From Pseudomonas neuropathica (GTDB lineage: Bacteria; Pseudomonadota; Gammaproteobacteria; Pseudomonadales; Pseudomonadaceae), in NCBI RefSeq assembly GCF_015461835.1, contig NZ_JACOPX010000012.1, positions 131,768 through 195,767 on the forward strand: a stretch of 64,000 nt of DNA, in the 5' to 3' direction. The stretch's first letter is position 1; the number at the start of each line of letters is the position of its first letter. Of this stretch, positions 8,460 through 17,245 are shown in pieces. A program made the translations under genes and the position numbers. The notes beneath the pieces were generated by a model. The model was not told where the DNA came from, did no database searches, and saw nothing but the letters and a program-made list of their open reading frames with translations.

Positions 8460-9779
8460 ATGAGCAGACAGTTGAAACTCGGCGCGTTCCTCATGGCCAC
8501 CGGGCACCATGTGGCAGCGTGGCGTCATCCGGATGTGCCGGCGAATGCGGGGCTGGATTTCGCCCATTACAAACGGCTGGCGCAGATCGCCGAGGCGGCA
8601 AAATTCGATGCGTTGTTTGTCGCCGACAGCGTCGCCGCGCCAACTCAGGACATCGCCAGCCGCATGGCGCGTTCCGATCACTTTGAACCGCTGACCTTGC
8701 TCTCGGCCCTGAGTGCGGTGACCGAGCATATCGGCCTGATCGCCACGGCGACCACCAGCTACAACGAGCCGTATCACGTGGCGCGCAAATTTGCTTCGCT
8801 CGATCACCTGTCGGGTGGCCGCGCGGGGTGGAATCTTGTGACCTCGGACAATGCTGCCGAGGCGCTGAATTTCGGCCGTGACGAACACATTGGCCACGCC
8901 GAACGCTACAGCCGTGCTCGCGAGTTTCATCAAGTGGTGACCGGGCTTTGGGACAGTTGGGAGGACGACGCTTTTGTGCGCGACAAGGTGAGCGGGGCGT
9001 ATTACGACCCTGCGAAGTTGCACGTTCTGGATCATGTGGGTGAACACTTTCGCGTCAAAGGTCCGCTGAACGTTGCGCGTTCGCCGCAGGGGCAACCGGT
9101 GATCGTGCAGGCCGGTTCTTCCGAGACTGGGCGCGAATTGGCGGCGCAGACCGCTGAGGTGGTGTTCACCGCGCAGACCTCTCTGGCCAACGCTCAGGCG
9201 TTCTACGCCGACCTCAAAGCACGTTTGCCCAAGTACGGTCGCAGCGCCGATGCACTGAAAATCATGCCCGGGGTTTTCGTCGTGGTCGGCGGCACCGAAG
9301 CCGAAGCGCGGGAAAAATGTGAAACGTTTCAGCAATTAGTCGAACCCGAGGTTGGCGTCGCCTTGCTTGGGCGTATGCTGGGCAACTTCGATTTGTCGAA
9401 GTACCCGCTGGACGGGCCATTGCCGGAGTTGCCGCTGACCGAAAGCGGTCAGCAGAGCCGGCAGAAATTGCTCACTGAACTGGCGGGCCGGGAGAACCTG
9501 AGCCTTGCTGAACTGGGTCGCAAGATCGCGGGCGGGCGCGGGCATTACAGCCTGGTCGGTACGCCGGAGCAGATTGCCGATCGTTTGCAGGAATGGTTCG
9601 AACAGGGTGCAGCGGACGGTTTCAACGTGCTGGTGCCGCACTTGCCCGGCGGGCTCGAAGACTTCGCCAATGGCGTGGTCCCGGAACTGCAACGGCGCGG
9701 GCTGTTCAGAACCGAGTATGAAGGCCGGACGTTGCGCCAGAACTTGGGTCTGGCCCGACCCGGCAATCGATTTGTGTAA
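8460..9779 (+). CDS. LLM-class flavin-dependent monooxygenase (NtaA/SnaA/DszA type)
   Basis: This 439-residue protein begins one base after the receptor stop, so the two are translationally close. The sequence fits the bacterial luciferase-like TIM barrel: LGAFLMATGHHVAAWRHP, FDALFVADSVA, LDHLSGGRAGWNLVTS and VQAGSSETGRELAAQTAEVVFTAQ are family hallmarks. Members use FMNH2 from a partner reductase to oxidise compounds such as nitrilotriacetate, dibenzothiophene sulfone or alkanesulfonates. No flavin reductase gene is in this cluster, so reduced flavin must come from elsewhere. With tauABCD close by, sulfur scavenging is the most economical reading. The actual substrate is not shown. Confidence 0.88.
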   Translation: MSRQLKLGAFLMATGHHVAAWRHPDVPANAGLDFAHYKRLAQIAEAAKFDALFVADSVAAPTQDIASRMARSDHFEPLTLLSALSAVTEHIGLIATATTSYNEPYHVARKFASLDHLSGGRAGWNLVTSDNAAEALNFGRDEHIGHAERYSRAREFHQVVTGLWDSWEDDAFVRDKVSGAYYDPAKLHVLDHVGEHFRVKGPLNVARSPQGQPVIVQAGSSETGRELAAQTAEVVFTAQTSLANAQAFYADLKARLPKYGRSADALKIMPGVFVVVGGTEAEAREKCETFQQLVEPEVGVALLGRMLGNFDLSKYPLDGPLPELPLTESGQQSRQKLLTELAGRENLSLAELGRKIAGGRGHYSLVGTPEQIADRLQEWFEQGAADGFNVLVPHLPGGLEDFANGVVPELQRRGLFRTEYEGRTLRQNLGLARPGNRFV

Positions 9780-9783
9780 CACC

Positions 9784-9805
9784 CTTCGCGAGCTTGCTCG
9801 CGAAG
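9784..9805. repeat. Short REP remnant
   Basis: CTTCGCGAGC TTGCTCGCGAAG is a near-perfect palindrome made from the REP core, in the gap between the monooxygenase and aldo/keto reductase genes. Confidence 0.75.
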
Positions 9806-9844
9806 CAGTCGACACCCCATTCAAGACAGACAAGAGAGGATTCG

Positions 9845-10882
9845 ATGACTTACACCGCTGCCGAAAACCGCTACGACTCCATCCCTTACCGCCGCGTCGG
9901 CCGCAGCGGTCTGATGCTGCCGGCGTTGTCGCTGGGCCTGTGGCACAACTTTGGCGACAGTACGCCGATCGACACCCAGCGCGCCTTGTTACGCACCGCG
10001 TTCGACCTGGGCATCAACCACTTCGACCTGGCCAACAACTACGGTCCGCCATACGGCAGCGCCGAGATCAATTTCGGCCGTCTGCTGCGTGAAGACTTCA
10101 AGCAGTACCGTGACGAATTGATCATCTCCAGCAAGGCCGGCTGGGATATGTGGCCCGGTCCTTACGGTCAGGGCGGCGGTTCGCGCAAATACGTGCTGGC
10201 CAGCCTCGACCAGAGCCTGCAACGGCTCGGTCTGGACTATGTGGATATCTTCTATTCGCACCGCTTCGACCCGGACACCCCGCTGGAAGAAACCGCCAGC
10301 GCCCTCGCCACCGCGGTGCAACAGGGCAAAGCGTTGTACATCGGTATCTCGTCGTATTCCGGGGTAAAAACCCGCGAGATCGCGGCGCTGTTGAAAGAGT
10401 GGAAAGTGCCGCTGTTGATTCACCAACCGGCGTACAACCTGCTCAATCGCTGGGTGGAAAAAGACCTGCTCGATACCACCGATGAACTCGGCACGGGAGT
10501 GATTGCTTTCACTCCGTTGGCGCAAGGTCTGCTCACCGACAAATACCTCAACGGCGTGCCGGCAGATGCGCGGGTCAATCGTCCGGGCGGTGGTTCGTTG
10601 CAGGCTTCGCACTTGTCCGAGGCCAACATCGTTCATGTGCGGGCGTTGAATGAAATTGCCAAGCGTCGTGGTCAAAGTCTGGCGCAACTGGCGCTGGCGT
10701 GGACGTTGCGTGATCCACGGGTGACCTCGGCGCTGATTGGTGCGAGCCGGCCGGAGCAGATTATCGAGAACGTTGGGGCGTTGAAGAATCTGAGTTTTAG
10801 CGCTGAAGAGCTGGCGGAGATTGACCGGTTTGCCCAAGAGGGTGGGATCAATCTTTGGGAGAGGCCTTCGACGGCGGAGTGA
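9845..10882 (+). CDS. Aldo/keto reductase, YghZ (L-glyceraldehyde 3-phosphate reductase) family
   Basis: The protein has 345 residues from the ATG at 9845, behind GAGAGG at 9833-9838. It is an NADPH-dependent TIM-barrel reductase. The catalytic set is visible as FDLANNYGPPYGSAE (Asp and Tyr), ISSKAGWDMWPGPYGQGG (Lys) and YSHRFDPDTPLEE (His). Length and the WPGPYG motif match the YghZ group, which reduces L-glyceraldehyde 3-phosphate and methylglyoxal. It lies 65 bases after the monooxygenase and may clear an aldehyde that enzyme releases. That link is inferred from gene order only. Confidence 0.9.
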   Translation: MTYTAAENRYDSIPYRRVGRSGLMLPALSLGLWHNFGDSTPIDTQRALLRTAFDLGINHFDLANNYGPPYGSAEINFGRLLREDFKQYRDELIISSKAGWDMWPGPYGQGGGSRKYVLASLDQSLQRLGLDYVDIFYSHRFDPDTPLEETASALATAVQQGKALYIGISSYSGVKTREIAALLKEWKVPLLIHQPAYNLLNRWVEKDLLDTTDELGTGVIAFTPLAQGLLTDKYLNGVPADARVNRPGGGSLQASHLSEANIVHVRALNEIAKRRGQSLAQLALAWTLRDPRVTSALIGASRPEQIIENVGALKNLSFSAEELAEIDRFAQEGGINLWERPSTAE

Positions 10883-10913
10883 TGAAGATTGGGTTGGGTC
10901 AGCAAGATCCAAC

Positions 10914-11074
10914 CCCCTCACCCCAGCCCTCTCCCCCAGGGGGGCGAGGGGGAAAGGGAGCCGATCTTCATGCTTTTCAAAACTTGAATTCAACCCGAGA
11001 TTTCAGGTCGATGTAGCTCGTACAAACACCTCGGTCAGTCCCCTCTCCCTCCGGGAGAGGGTTAGGGTGAGGGG
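10914..11074. repeat. Intergenic repeat with inverted ends, copy 1
   Basis: The element starts CCCCTCACCCCAGCCCTCTC and ends GAGAGGGTTAGGGTGAGGGG, near-perfect reverse complements. Each end also forms its own small hairpin of C-rich and G-rich runs. The middle carries a motif like TTCAGGTCGATGTA. Copies 2 and 4 share this middle. This one lies between the convergent aldo/keto reductase and tauD genes. Confidence 0.85.
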
Positions 11075-11094
11075 CTTTTGGCTGTAAAAACGGC

Positions 11095-11937
11095 TCAACG
11101 AAAAAACGGCACATCCCCCAACACCGTTGCCCGCTGCATCACCCGCCGCGCCGGGCGGTAATCGTCCACTGCGTAATGCTGGGTCACGCGGTTATCCCAG
11201 AACGCAATATCGTCCTGCTGCCAGCGCCAGCGAATGGTGAATTCCGGCCGCGTCGCGTGGGCGAACAGAAACTTCAGAATTGCCTCACTCTCAGTGTCCG
11301 ACAGCTCATTGATCTTTGACGTAAACCCTTCATTGACGAACAACGAACGCCGCCCGCTGACCGGATGGGTACGAATCACCGGGTGCGACAGCGGTGGATT
11401 CTTGCGGCGTGCCTCTTCCCACTGCGCCAACGCTTCAGGCGTATTGCCATAGCGCTCCAGTGGAAACGAGCGAGTGAAGTCGTGAGTCGCGGTCAGCCCT
11501 TCGAGCAAGCCTTTGAGCGGCGCCGACAACGCTTCATACGCGGCAATCCCGCTGGCCCACAAGGTGTCGCCACCGAACTCCGGCAGCAACTTGGCGCTGA
11601 GCACCGCGCCCATCGCCGGGGTTGGCAGGAAGGTCACATCGGTGTGCCAGATCGCGTTGTCGCGCACGTCGGTGACGGCGGTGTCGAGGATCAAGACTTC
11701 CGGTTGTTCCGGCACGTTCGGGTAGATCGGGTGAATGTGCAGATCACCGAAGTACGCGGCGAAACGCGCTTGTTGCGGCGGTTCGATGGGTTGGTTGCGG
11801 AAGAACAGCACCTGGTATTTGAGCAGCGCCTGCTCGATGGCGTCGCGGTGTTCCAGGGTCAACGGCTGGCTGATGTCGACGCCGCTGATCTGCGCGCCTA
11901 GGGCTGAGCTTAATGGGGTGATATTGAGGCTGCTCAT
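11095..11937 (-). CDS. tauD: Taurine dioxygenase TauD
   Basis: The protein has 280 residues from the ATG at 11937; an in-frame ORF to 12069 would run through a REPIN and is unlikely. It is a 2-oxoglutarate/Fe(II) dioxygenase that turns taurine into sulfite and aminoacetaldehyde. The iron ligands appear as the HxD pair in IWHTDVTF (~residue 98) and the distal His in TQHYAVDDY. The arginine that holds 2-oxoglutarate is in RPARRVMQR. It is the last gene of a minus-strand tauABCD operon, separated from tauC by 144 bases that contain a REPIN. Homologues sometimes use other alkanesulfonates, so strict taurine use is likely but not proven. Confidence 0.93.
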   Translation of the reverse strand: MSSLNITPLSSALGAQISGVDISQPLTLEHRDAIEQALLKYQVLFFRNQPIEPPQQARFAAYFGDLHIHPIYPNVPEQPEVLILDTAVTDVRDNAIWHTDVTFLPTPAMGAVLSAKLLPEFGGDTLWASGIAAYEALSAPLKGLLEGLTATHDFTRSFPLERYGNTPEALAQWEEARRKNPPLSHPVIRTHPVSGRRSLFVNEGFTSKINELSDTESEAILKFLFAHATRPEFTIRWRWQQDDIAFWDNRVTQHYAVDDYRPARRVMQRATVLGDVPFFR

Positions 11938-11971
11938 GGTCTTTCTCTTAAATTCCGGATAACCACCTCCC

Positions 11972-12058
11972 TGTAGGAGCTGCCGAAGGCTGCGATCTTT
12001 TGATCTTGATCTTTTTAAAAACAAGATCAAAAGATCGCAGCCTTCGGCAGCTCCTACA
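11972..12058. repeat. REPIN of the GTAGGAGCTGCCG type, inside the tau operon
   Basis: Arms beginning TGTAGGAGCTGCCGAAGGCT and their reverse complement enclose an AT-rich loop. Further copies lie at 16736, 44747 and 55176. This copy separates tauC from tauD and would fold into a strong hairpin in the operon mRNA. Confidence 0.9.
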
Positions 12059-12081
12059 CGGGGATTCAAAAACGGGATGTG

Positions 12082-12921
12082 TCAGTGGGCCTGGCCGTGC
12101 CATGGCACCAGTTTGCGCTGCAGGGCGCGCAGGCCCATTTCCATGGCGAAGGCGATCAGGGCGATGACCAGAATCCCCAGCACCACCACATCGGTGACCA
12201 GAAACTGCGCGGCTGACTGCACCATAAAGCCCAAACCGCTGGTGGCGGCGATCAGCTCGGCGGCGACCAAGGTCGACCACCCGACACCCAGACCAATACG
12301 CACGCCGGTGAGAATGTCCGGCAGAGCACTCGGCAAAATCACATGGCGAATCAGCTGCAAACGTGTCGCGCCCAGTGACTGCGCCGCACGCAATTTCGCT
12401 GGATCAACCGTGCGCACACCGGTCGCCGTGGCAATGGCGATCGGCGCGAAAATCGCCAGATAAATCAGCAGCACTTTCGACAACTCGCCGATGCCGCACC
12501 AGATCACGATCAGCGGCAGATAAGCCAACGGCGGGATAGGGCGGTAGAACTCGATCAGCGGATCGAGCACGCCACGGGCGATGCGATTGGCCCCGATGGC
12601 AATGCCCACCGGCACGGCGGTCAGGATCGCAAAACCGAGGCCCAGACCGATGCGGCTCAGGCTGGCGCCGAGGTGCTGCCACAACGTCGAATCCATATAG
12701 CCCGTGGTTGCCAGCAACCAGCCCTTTTGCAGCACGGCGGACGGAGGTGGCAGGAACAGCGGCTCGATCAATCCAGTGGCTGTTACGGCCCACCAGATTG
12801 CCAACAACGCGAACAGCGTCAGCAGGCTGATCCAGCGCGTGCTGAGGCTGCGACGTACAGGAATGGCCGCCGAAGCGCTGACCGGTTTTACCGCAGCCGA
12901 GGAAACGTCGTAACTGCTCAT
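12082..12921 (-). CDS. tauC: Taurine ABC transporter permease TauC
   Basis: This 279-residue inner-membrane protein has about six hydrophobic segments. The ABC permease coupling loop is seen as RTVDPAKLRAAQSLGATRLQLIRHVILPSALPDILTG, which contacts the ATPase TauB. It forms the channel for taurine import with TauA and TauB. Its start overlaps the tauB stop by four bases, so translation is probably coupled. The N-terminal ~30 residues are hydrophilic, as usual in SsuC/TauC proteins. Sulfate-starvation control is expected from the family, though no regulator site was identified. Confidence 0.93.
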   Translation of the reverse strand: MSSYDVSSAAVKPVSASAAIPVRRSLSTRWISLLTLFALLAIWWAVTATGLIEPLFLPPPSAVLQKGWLLATTGYMDSTLWQHLGASLSRIGLGLGFAILTAVPVGIAIGANRIARGVLDPLIEFYRPIPPLAYLPLIVIWCGIGELSKVLLIYLAIFAPIAIATATGVRTVDPAKLRAAQSLGATRLQLIRHVILPSALPDILTGVRIGLGVGWSTLVAAELIAATSGLGFMVQSAAQFLVTDVVVLGILVIALIAFAMEMGLRALQRKLVPWHGQAH

Positions 12922-13712
12922 GCGCGCTCCTGCCGTTGCCCGGCGCTGCGTTGCGAGAACACTTTGCTCAGCACGTGTTCGCGGGTTTCGATAAAACTCG
13001 GATCGGATTTGATCGCCCGGGCGGATTCACCGGCGGCATAACGCTGACCGAAATCCAGATGCAGGCGCTCAACGATCTGTCCCGGATTCGGTGCGAGCAG
13101 AATCAGGTCAGTGGCGAGGAAAACCGCTTCTTCAATATCGTGGGTAATCAGGAAAACCGGCTTGGCCGTGCGCTGCCAGACTTGCAGCAACAGCTCCTGC
13201 ATCTGTTCGCGAGTGAACGCGTCGAGGGCACCGAAAGGCTCGTCCATCAGCAACACGCGCGGATCAGCGGCGAGGGCACGGGCGAGGCCAACACGTTGTT
13301 TCTGGCCGCCGGAGAGTTGCCAGATGCGGCGACTTTCGAACCCTGAGAGATCAACCAGCGCGAGCATTTCACGGGCGATTTTTTCGCGCTTGTCCTTGGC
13401 GATACCGGCCAGCTCCAGACCGAATGCAACGTTGGCCAACACGTCCTGCCAAGGCAGCAAAGCGTCGTCCTGGAACACCACGCCACGTTCGGCGCTCGGG
13501 CCTTTGACCGGCACACCGTCGAGGGTGATGCGCCCGGCACTCGGCTCGACGAAACCGGCAATCAGGTTCAACAGCGAAGTCTTGCCACTGCCGGACGGGC
13601 CGAGGGCCACCAGCAATTGCTGAGGCCCCAGGGTCAGAGAAATATCCGCCAGCACCGGTGTCGGGCTGCCCGGGTACTGTGCGCTGATGCGCTCCAGCTG
13701 TAGCAAGGCCAT
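12918..13712 (-). CDS. tauB: Taurine ABC transporter ATPase TauB
   Basis: This 264-residue protein is a cytoplasmic ABC ATPase. Walker A is GPSGSGKTSLLN (~residues 39-50), the signature is LSGGQKQRVGLARAL and Walker B is VLLMDEPFGALD, followed by the switch histidine in FLITHDIEEAV. It energises taurine import through TauC. It follows tauA by 16 bases and overlaps tauC by four. The C-terminal tail beyond residue ~235 is short, as in other nitrate/sulfonate/taurine ATPases. Confidence 0.94.
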   Translation of the reverse strand: MALLQLERISAQYPGSPTPVLADISLTLGPQQLLVALGPSGSGKTSLLNLIAGFVEPSAGRITLDGVPVKGPSAERGVVFQDDALLPWQDVLANVAFGLELAGIAKDKREKIAREMLALVDLSGFESRRIWQLSGGQKQRVGLARALAADPRVLLMDEPFGALDAFTREQMQELLLQVWQRTAKPVFLITHDIEEAVFLATDLILLAPNPGQIVERLHLDFGQRYAAGESARAIKSDPSFIETREHVLSKVFSQRSAGQRQERA

Positions 13713-13728
13713 CGCGGTTAACTCCCGA

Positions 13729-14706
13729 TCAGTTGGTGATGTATTTGGCGCTGACGTATGGCGCGTAGTCCGGCAGAACCGCTTCGACCTTGCCTTGCTC
13801 CTTGAGGAACGCGGCGGTGTCAGTGATGGCTTTGGTGGTCGGCGCGCCGAGGCTGACGACCTGGTCCGCCGCCAGCGGGTAGACGTTGCCTTGCAGCAGC
13901 AGCGGAATATCGCTGGCCTTGGCGCCGGAGAGTTTCACCAGTTTGTCGACGTTGGCTTGATCGGCGAGCCAGGCTTTCGGGTCTTTGCGGTACTCGGCGT
14001 AGGCGTCGAGGGTGACTTTGGCAAATGCGGTGACGATTTCCGGGTGCTTCTCGGCGAAGTCTTTGCGCACGATCCACGCATCGAAAGTCGGCGCGCCGAA
14101 TTTGGCCAGTTCGCCGGAGGTGATCAGCACTTTGCCGTTTTCCTTGGCCACGCCGAGTGCCGGATCCCACACGTAGGTGGCGTCGATGTCACCGCGTTTC
14201 CACGCGGCAATAATCGCTGGCGGCGCGAGGTTGAGGACGGTGACTTTCGATGGGTCGATGTTCCAGTGCTTCAGCGCGGCGAGCAGGCTGTAGTGACCGG
14301 TGGACACGAATGGCACGGCGATTTTCTTGCCGATCAGGTCCTGTGGCGTCTTGATGCCGGAACCGTCACGGGCGACCAGTGCTTCAGCGGCGCCGATCTG
14401 CGTGGCGATGAGGAAGGTTTCGACCGGGACTTTGCGGGTGATCGCGGCGGTCAGCGGGCTCGAACCGAGGTAGCCGATCTGCACGTCACCGGAAGCGATG
14501 GCGGCGATGATGTCGGCGCCGTTGTCGAACTTGCGCCAGGCGATGTCGGCTTTGGTGGCTTTTTCGTAGGCGCCGTCGGCCTGGGCGACTTTCGCCGGGT
14601 CAACGGTGGTTTGGTAGGCGACGGTAAGGTCGGCGGCCTGGGCCAGAAAACTCGCGGCAGCCAGGGAGGCTACGGCGAGCAGGCGAAGCGGGAAATTCAG
14701 TTTCAT
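13729..14706 (-). CDS. tauA: Taurine-binding periplasmic protein TauA
   Basis: This 325-residue protein opens with a signal peptide (MKLNFPLRLLAVASLAAASF..., cleavage after AQA near residue 24). The mature part is a two-lobed binding protein of the sulfonate/taurine family: LTVAYQTTVDPAKVAQADGAYEKATKA, FDNGADIIAAIASGDVQIGYLGSSP and AGKKIAVPFVSTGHYSLL-like segments are characteristic. It delivers taurine to TauBC and is the first gene of the operon. The 5' region has an AT-rich stretch at 14760-14805 suitable for a promoter and activator site, but I could not define one. Confidence 0.93.
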   Translation of the reverse strand: MKLNFPLRLLAVASLAAASFLAQAADLTVAYQTTVDPAKVAQADGAYEKATKADIAWRKFDNGADIIAAIASGDVQIGYLGSSPLTAAITRKVPVETFLIATQIGAAEALVARDGSGIKTPQDLIGKKIAVPFVSTGHYSLLAALKHWNIDPSKVTVLNLAPPAIIAAWKRGDIDATYVWDPALGVAKENGKVLITSGELAKFGAPTFDAWIVRKDFAEKHPEIVTAFAKVTLDAYAEYRKDPKAWLADQANVDKLVKLSGAKASDIPLLLQGNVYPLAADQVVSLGAPTTKAITDTAAFLKEQGKVEAVLPDYAPYVSAKYITN

Positions 14707-14869
14707 TGAACAGCTCCATATCAGGCGACCGAGCGTCGGCGTGAAAGGAGACTAAATGATCTAAGAATCGGTAAATAAATAACTTTTTAGAATTAGCTTA
14801 TGAGCGGAAAATTCTAAGCGCGGGGAAGATTGTGGGCGTTTCGGATTTTTCGTTCGACGTTAAATTTTC

Positions 14870-15029
14870 CCCCTCACCCCAGCCCTCTCCCCCAAGGGGG
14901 CGAGGGGAAAGGGAGCCGATCTTTATGCTTCTCAAGTTCTGAGTTCGGCTGGATATTTCAGGTCGGCGTAACTTTCATGAGCACCTAAATCAGTCCCCTC
15001 TCCCTCTGGGAGAGGGCTAGGGTGAGGGG
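14870..15029. repeat. Intergenic repeat with inverted ends, copy 2
   Basis: It has the same ends and middle type as copy 1, 160 bases long. It lies between the 3' end of gshA and the upstream region of tauA, four bases after the gshA stop on the minus strand, where it could end gshA transcription. Confidence 0.85.
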
Positions 15030-15032
15030 CTT

Positions 15033-16616
15033 TTAGTTGCTGATTGCGAGAATGCTTGCCTGATACGACCCGACGAATACGTCGAAATCACCGACTTCGT
15101 TCTGCTCCAGCTCAGCCTGCGCTGCCAGAGAAGTACGCGCCAACTCCTCAAACTTCGCCTGCTCATCCGCCGCCAGTGGCTCGCTGCGGAAAAACTCGGC
15201 ATGCGCCTGACTCTGACGCAACGAGAACTGCGCAAAGCTTTCCTTGTGCTCCGCCATTGCCGCCAGCACTTGCGCCGAAGGTGTCAGGGACGGATCGCTG
15301 ACCTTGGCCAGTTGCGCATCCAGCGCCTTGCTGTGCGCATCGCCGCCATGGCTCTGATCCAGCAACGCCGCCAGCGGGGCGATTTGCTCGAGCAACTCGG
15401 CCGCCCAGGTCTTCATCTCGACCGGTTCACCGTCACGCTGCAATTGCAGGCCTGGACGACGACCTTCCTTGACCACGCTGAGGAAGTTCGACGTCGCGTT
15501 GCCGCAAGACGTGTTGGTCAACAACGGGCTGTCGTTCAGCGCGCAGTACAGCAGGAACGCGTCGAGGAAGCGCGACTCGGTCAGGTCGATGCCCATCGGC
15601 AGGAACGGGTTGATGTCCAGGCAACGCACTTCAACGTACTGAATGCCACGGGCCACCAGCGCCTGAATCGGCCGCTCGCCGGTGTAGGTCACGCGTTTCG
15701 GGCGGATGTTGGAGTAGTACTCGTTTTCGATTTGCAGGATGTTGGTGTTGAGCTGCACCCACTCGCCATCCTGGTGCGTGCCGACTTCAACGTACGGCGC
15801 GTACGGCGTGGCCACGGCTTTGCGCAGGCTGTCGGTGTAGCTCGACAGATCGTTGTAGCAAGGCGTCAGACCGGCCTGGGCGTTGCTCTGATAACCGAGG
15901 TCGCTCATGCGCAGGCTGGTCGCGTAGGGCAGATACAGCGTGTCCGGATCAAGTTGTTCCAACTGATGCGAGCGACCGCGCAGGAAGCCTGCATCCAGCG
16001 CCGGCGAGGCACCGAACAGGTACATCAGCAACCAGCTATAGCGGCGGAAATTACGGATCAGCGCGATATAGGACGTCGACTGGAAATCGCGATCCGTGCC
16101 GACAAAACCTTCGGTTTCGCGCAGCAGTGGCCAGAGCTTTTCCGGCAGGGAGAAATTGTAGTGAATCCCGGCGATGCACTGCATGGTCTTGCCGTACCGC
16201 AGGGCCAGGCCCTTGCGGTAGACGTACTTGAGCTGACCGATGTTGGAGGTGCCGTAATAGGCGATCGGGATGTCTTCCTCGGCCGGCAACGGGCACGGCA
16301 TCGATGGACTCCACAGGTACTCGTTGCCGAGCTTGCTGTAGGCAAAACGGTGAATCTTGTCCAGGCTCGCCAACGTGTCGGCCGGATCCGGCAGGGCGGG
16401 CGTGATGAATTCCAGCAGCGACTCGGAGTAGTCGGTGGTGATCTGTTCGTTGGTCAGCGCGGAACCCAAGGCTTCGGGGTGCGGCGTTTGCGCCAGGCGA
16501 CCTTCGCTGGTCACGCGCAGGCATTCACGTTCGATACCGTGCAGGCACTGCTCGAGCAGAGAGAGGTTAGCGCGCTCGCCGAGCAGAGCCAGGCGGCGGT
16601 TGAGAAGTTCGCTCAA
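15033..16616 (-). CDS. gshA: Glutamate-cysteine ligase GshA
   Basis: It catalyses the ATP-dependent joining of glutamate and cysteine, the first step of glutathione synthesis, in the cytoplasm. I place the start at the TTG at 16616, giving 527 residues (MSELLNRRLALLG...). AAGGA lies seven bases before it, whereas the in-frame GTG at 16631 has no ribosome site. Family signatures include HGIERECLRV, ITTDYSESLLEFITPA, GIHYNFSLPEKLW and RGIQYVEVRCLDINPF. The sequence matches the gammaproteobacterial class of gshA at full length. It links the cysteine-supply genes at the start of the window with redox defence. Confidence 0.94.
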   Translation of the reverse strand: MSELLNRRLALLGERANLSLLEQCLHGIERECLRVTSEGRLAQTPHPEALGSALTNEQITTDYSESLLEFITPALPDPADTLASLDKIHRFAYSKLGNEYLWSPSMPCPLPAEEDIPIAYYGTSNIGQLKYVYRKGLALRYGKTMQCIAGIHYNFSLPEKLWPLLRETEGFVGTDRDFQSTSYIALIRNFRRYSWLLMYLFGASPALDAGFLRGRSHQLEQLDPDTLYLPYATSLRMSDLGYQSNAQAGLTPCYNDLSSYTDSLRKAVATPYAPYVEVGTHQDGEWVQLNTNILQIENEYYSNIRPKRVTYTGERPIQALVARGIQYVEVRCLDINPFLPMGIDLTESRFLDAFLLYCALNDSPLLTNTSCGNATSNFLSVVKEGRRPGLQLQRDGEPVEMKTWAAELLEQIAPLAALLDQSHGGDAHSKALDAQLAKVSDPSLTPSAQVLAAMAEHKESFAQFSLRQSQAHAEFFRSEPLAADEQAKFEELARTSLAAQAELEQNEVGDFDVFVGSYQASILAISN

Positions 16617-16735
16617 TTTGGATTCCTTCACGCGTCAGTCGCCCCAATATGGGGGTGGGCAGGACGGTCTACAAGGGTGAAGTTGAAACTGGCGTTTTCG
16701 CCTGGTTTTTCTAACCGGTCAGCCGCACACATACC

Positions 16736-16819
16736 TGTAGGAGCTGCCGCAGGCTGCGATCTTTTGATCTTGCTATGCATAACAAAATCAAAAGATCGCA
16801 GCCTGCGGCAGCTCCTACA
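16736..16819. repeat. REPIN of the GTAGGAGCTGCCG type
   Basis: Paired arms TGTAGGAGCTGCCGCAGGCT and the reverse complement flank an AT-rich centre. It lies between the thioesterase gene 3' end and the gshA 5' region. Confidence 0.9.
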
Positions 16820-16861
16820 GGATTCGTTGCGCCGAAATTAACTCAAATTGATGGCGTCTAG

Positions 16862-17245
16862 CTACAGGACAGCGAACGTGCCTTGTGCTTTTGCGACCAG
16901 TTTGTCGCCCTGCATCACGTCGGCTTCGACCACCAACGTGCGCCGGCCCGGGTGAATCACCCGTGCCGTGCACAGCACCTCACCGTCGGAAACGGCGCGG
17001 ATATAGTTGATCTTGCACTCGATGGTCGCGCTTTGCTGATCGAAGCCGTGGGTGCTGGAACAGGCCAGCCCCATGGCGATATCGACCAGACTGAACAGCG
17101 CGCCACCGTGCAATTTGCCGCCGCGATTGCGCAGTTCGGGTTCCAGCACCAGGGCGACTTGCGCCACCCCGGTTTCCAGGCTGTGCAGGCGGCAGCCCAA
17201 CAGCTTGAAAAACGCGCTCTCGACGAGCCCGGCCGGAATCTCCAT
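16862..17245 (-). CDS. PaaI-family acyl-CoA thioesterase
   Basis: The protein has 127 residues from the ATG at 17245, which overlaps the tex stop by one base (TGATG), so it is probably translated from the tex mRNA. It has the hotdog fold. RNRGGKLHGGALFSLVDIAMGLACSS carries the HGG motif and the acidic residue used for hydrolysis in PaaI-type enzymes. SATIECKINYIRAV and AKAQGTFAVL complete the fold. Substrate is unknown; relatives act on phenylacetyl-CoA or similar acyl-CoAs, but no paa genes are present. The pairing with tex is retained in other Pseudomonas and may just be operon history. Confidence 0.88.
   Translation of the reverse strand: MEIPAGLVESAFFKLLGCRLHSLETGVAQVALVLEPELRNRGGKLHGGALFSLVDIAMGLACSSTHGFDQQSATIECKINYIRAVSDGEVLCTARVIHPGRRTLVVEADVMQGDKLVAKAQGTFAVL

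Noticed and set aside
11938..12069. N-terminal extension of TauD
   Set aside because: It would translate a REPIN hairpin; the family normally starts near the ATG at 11937.
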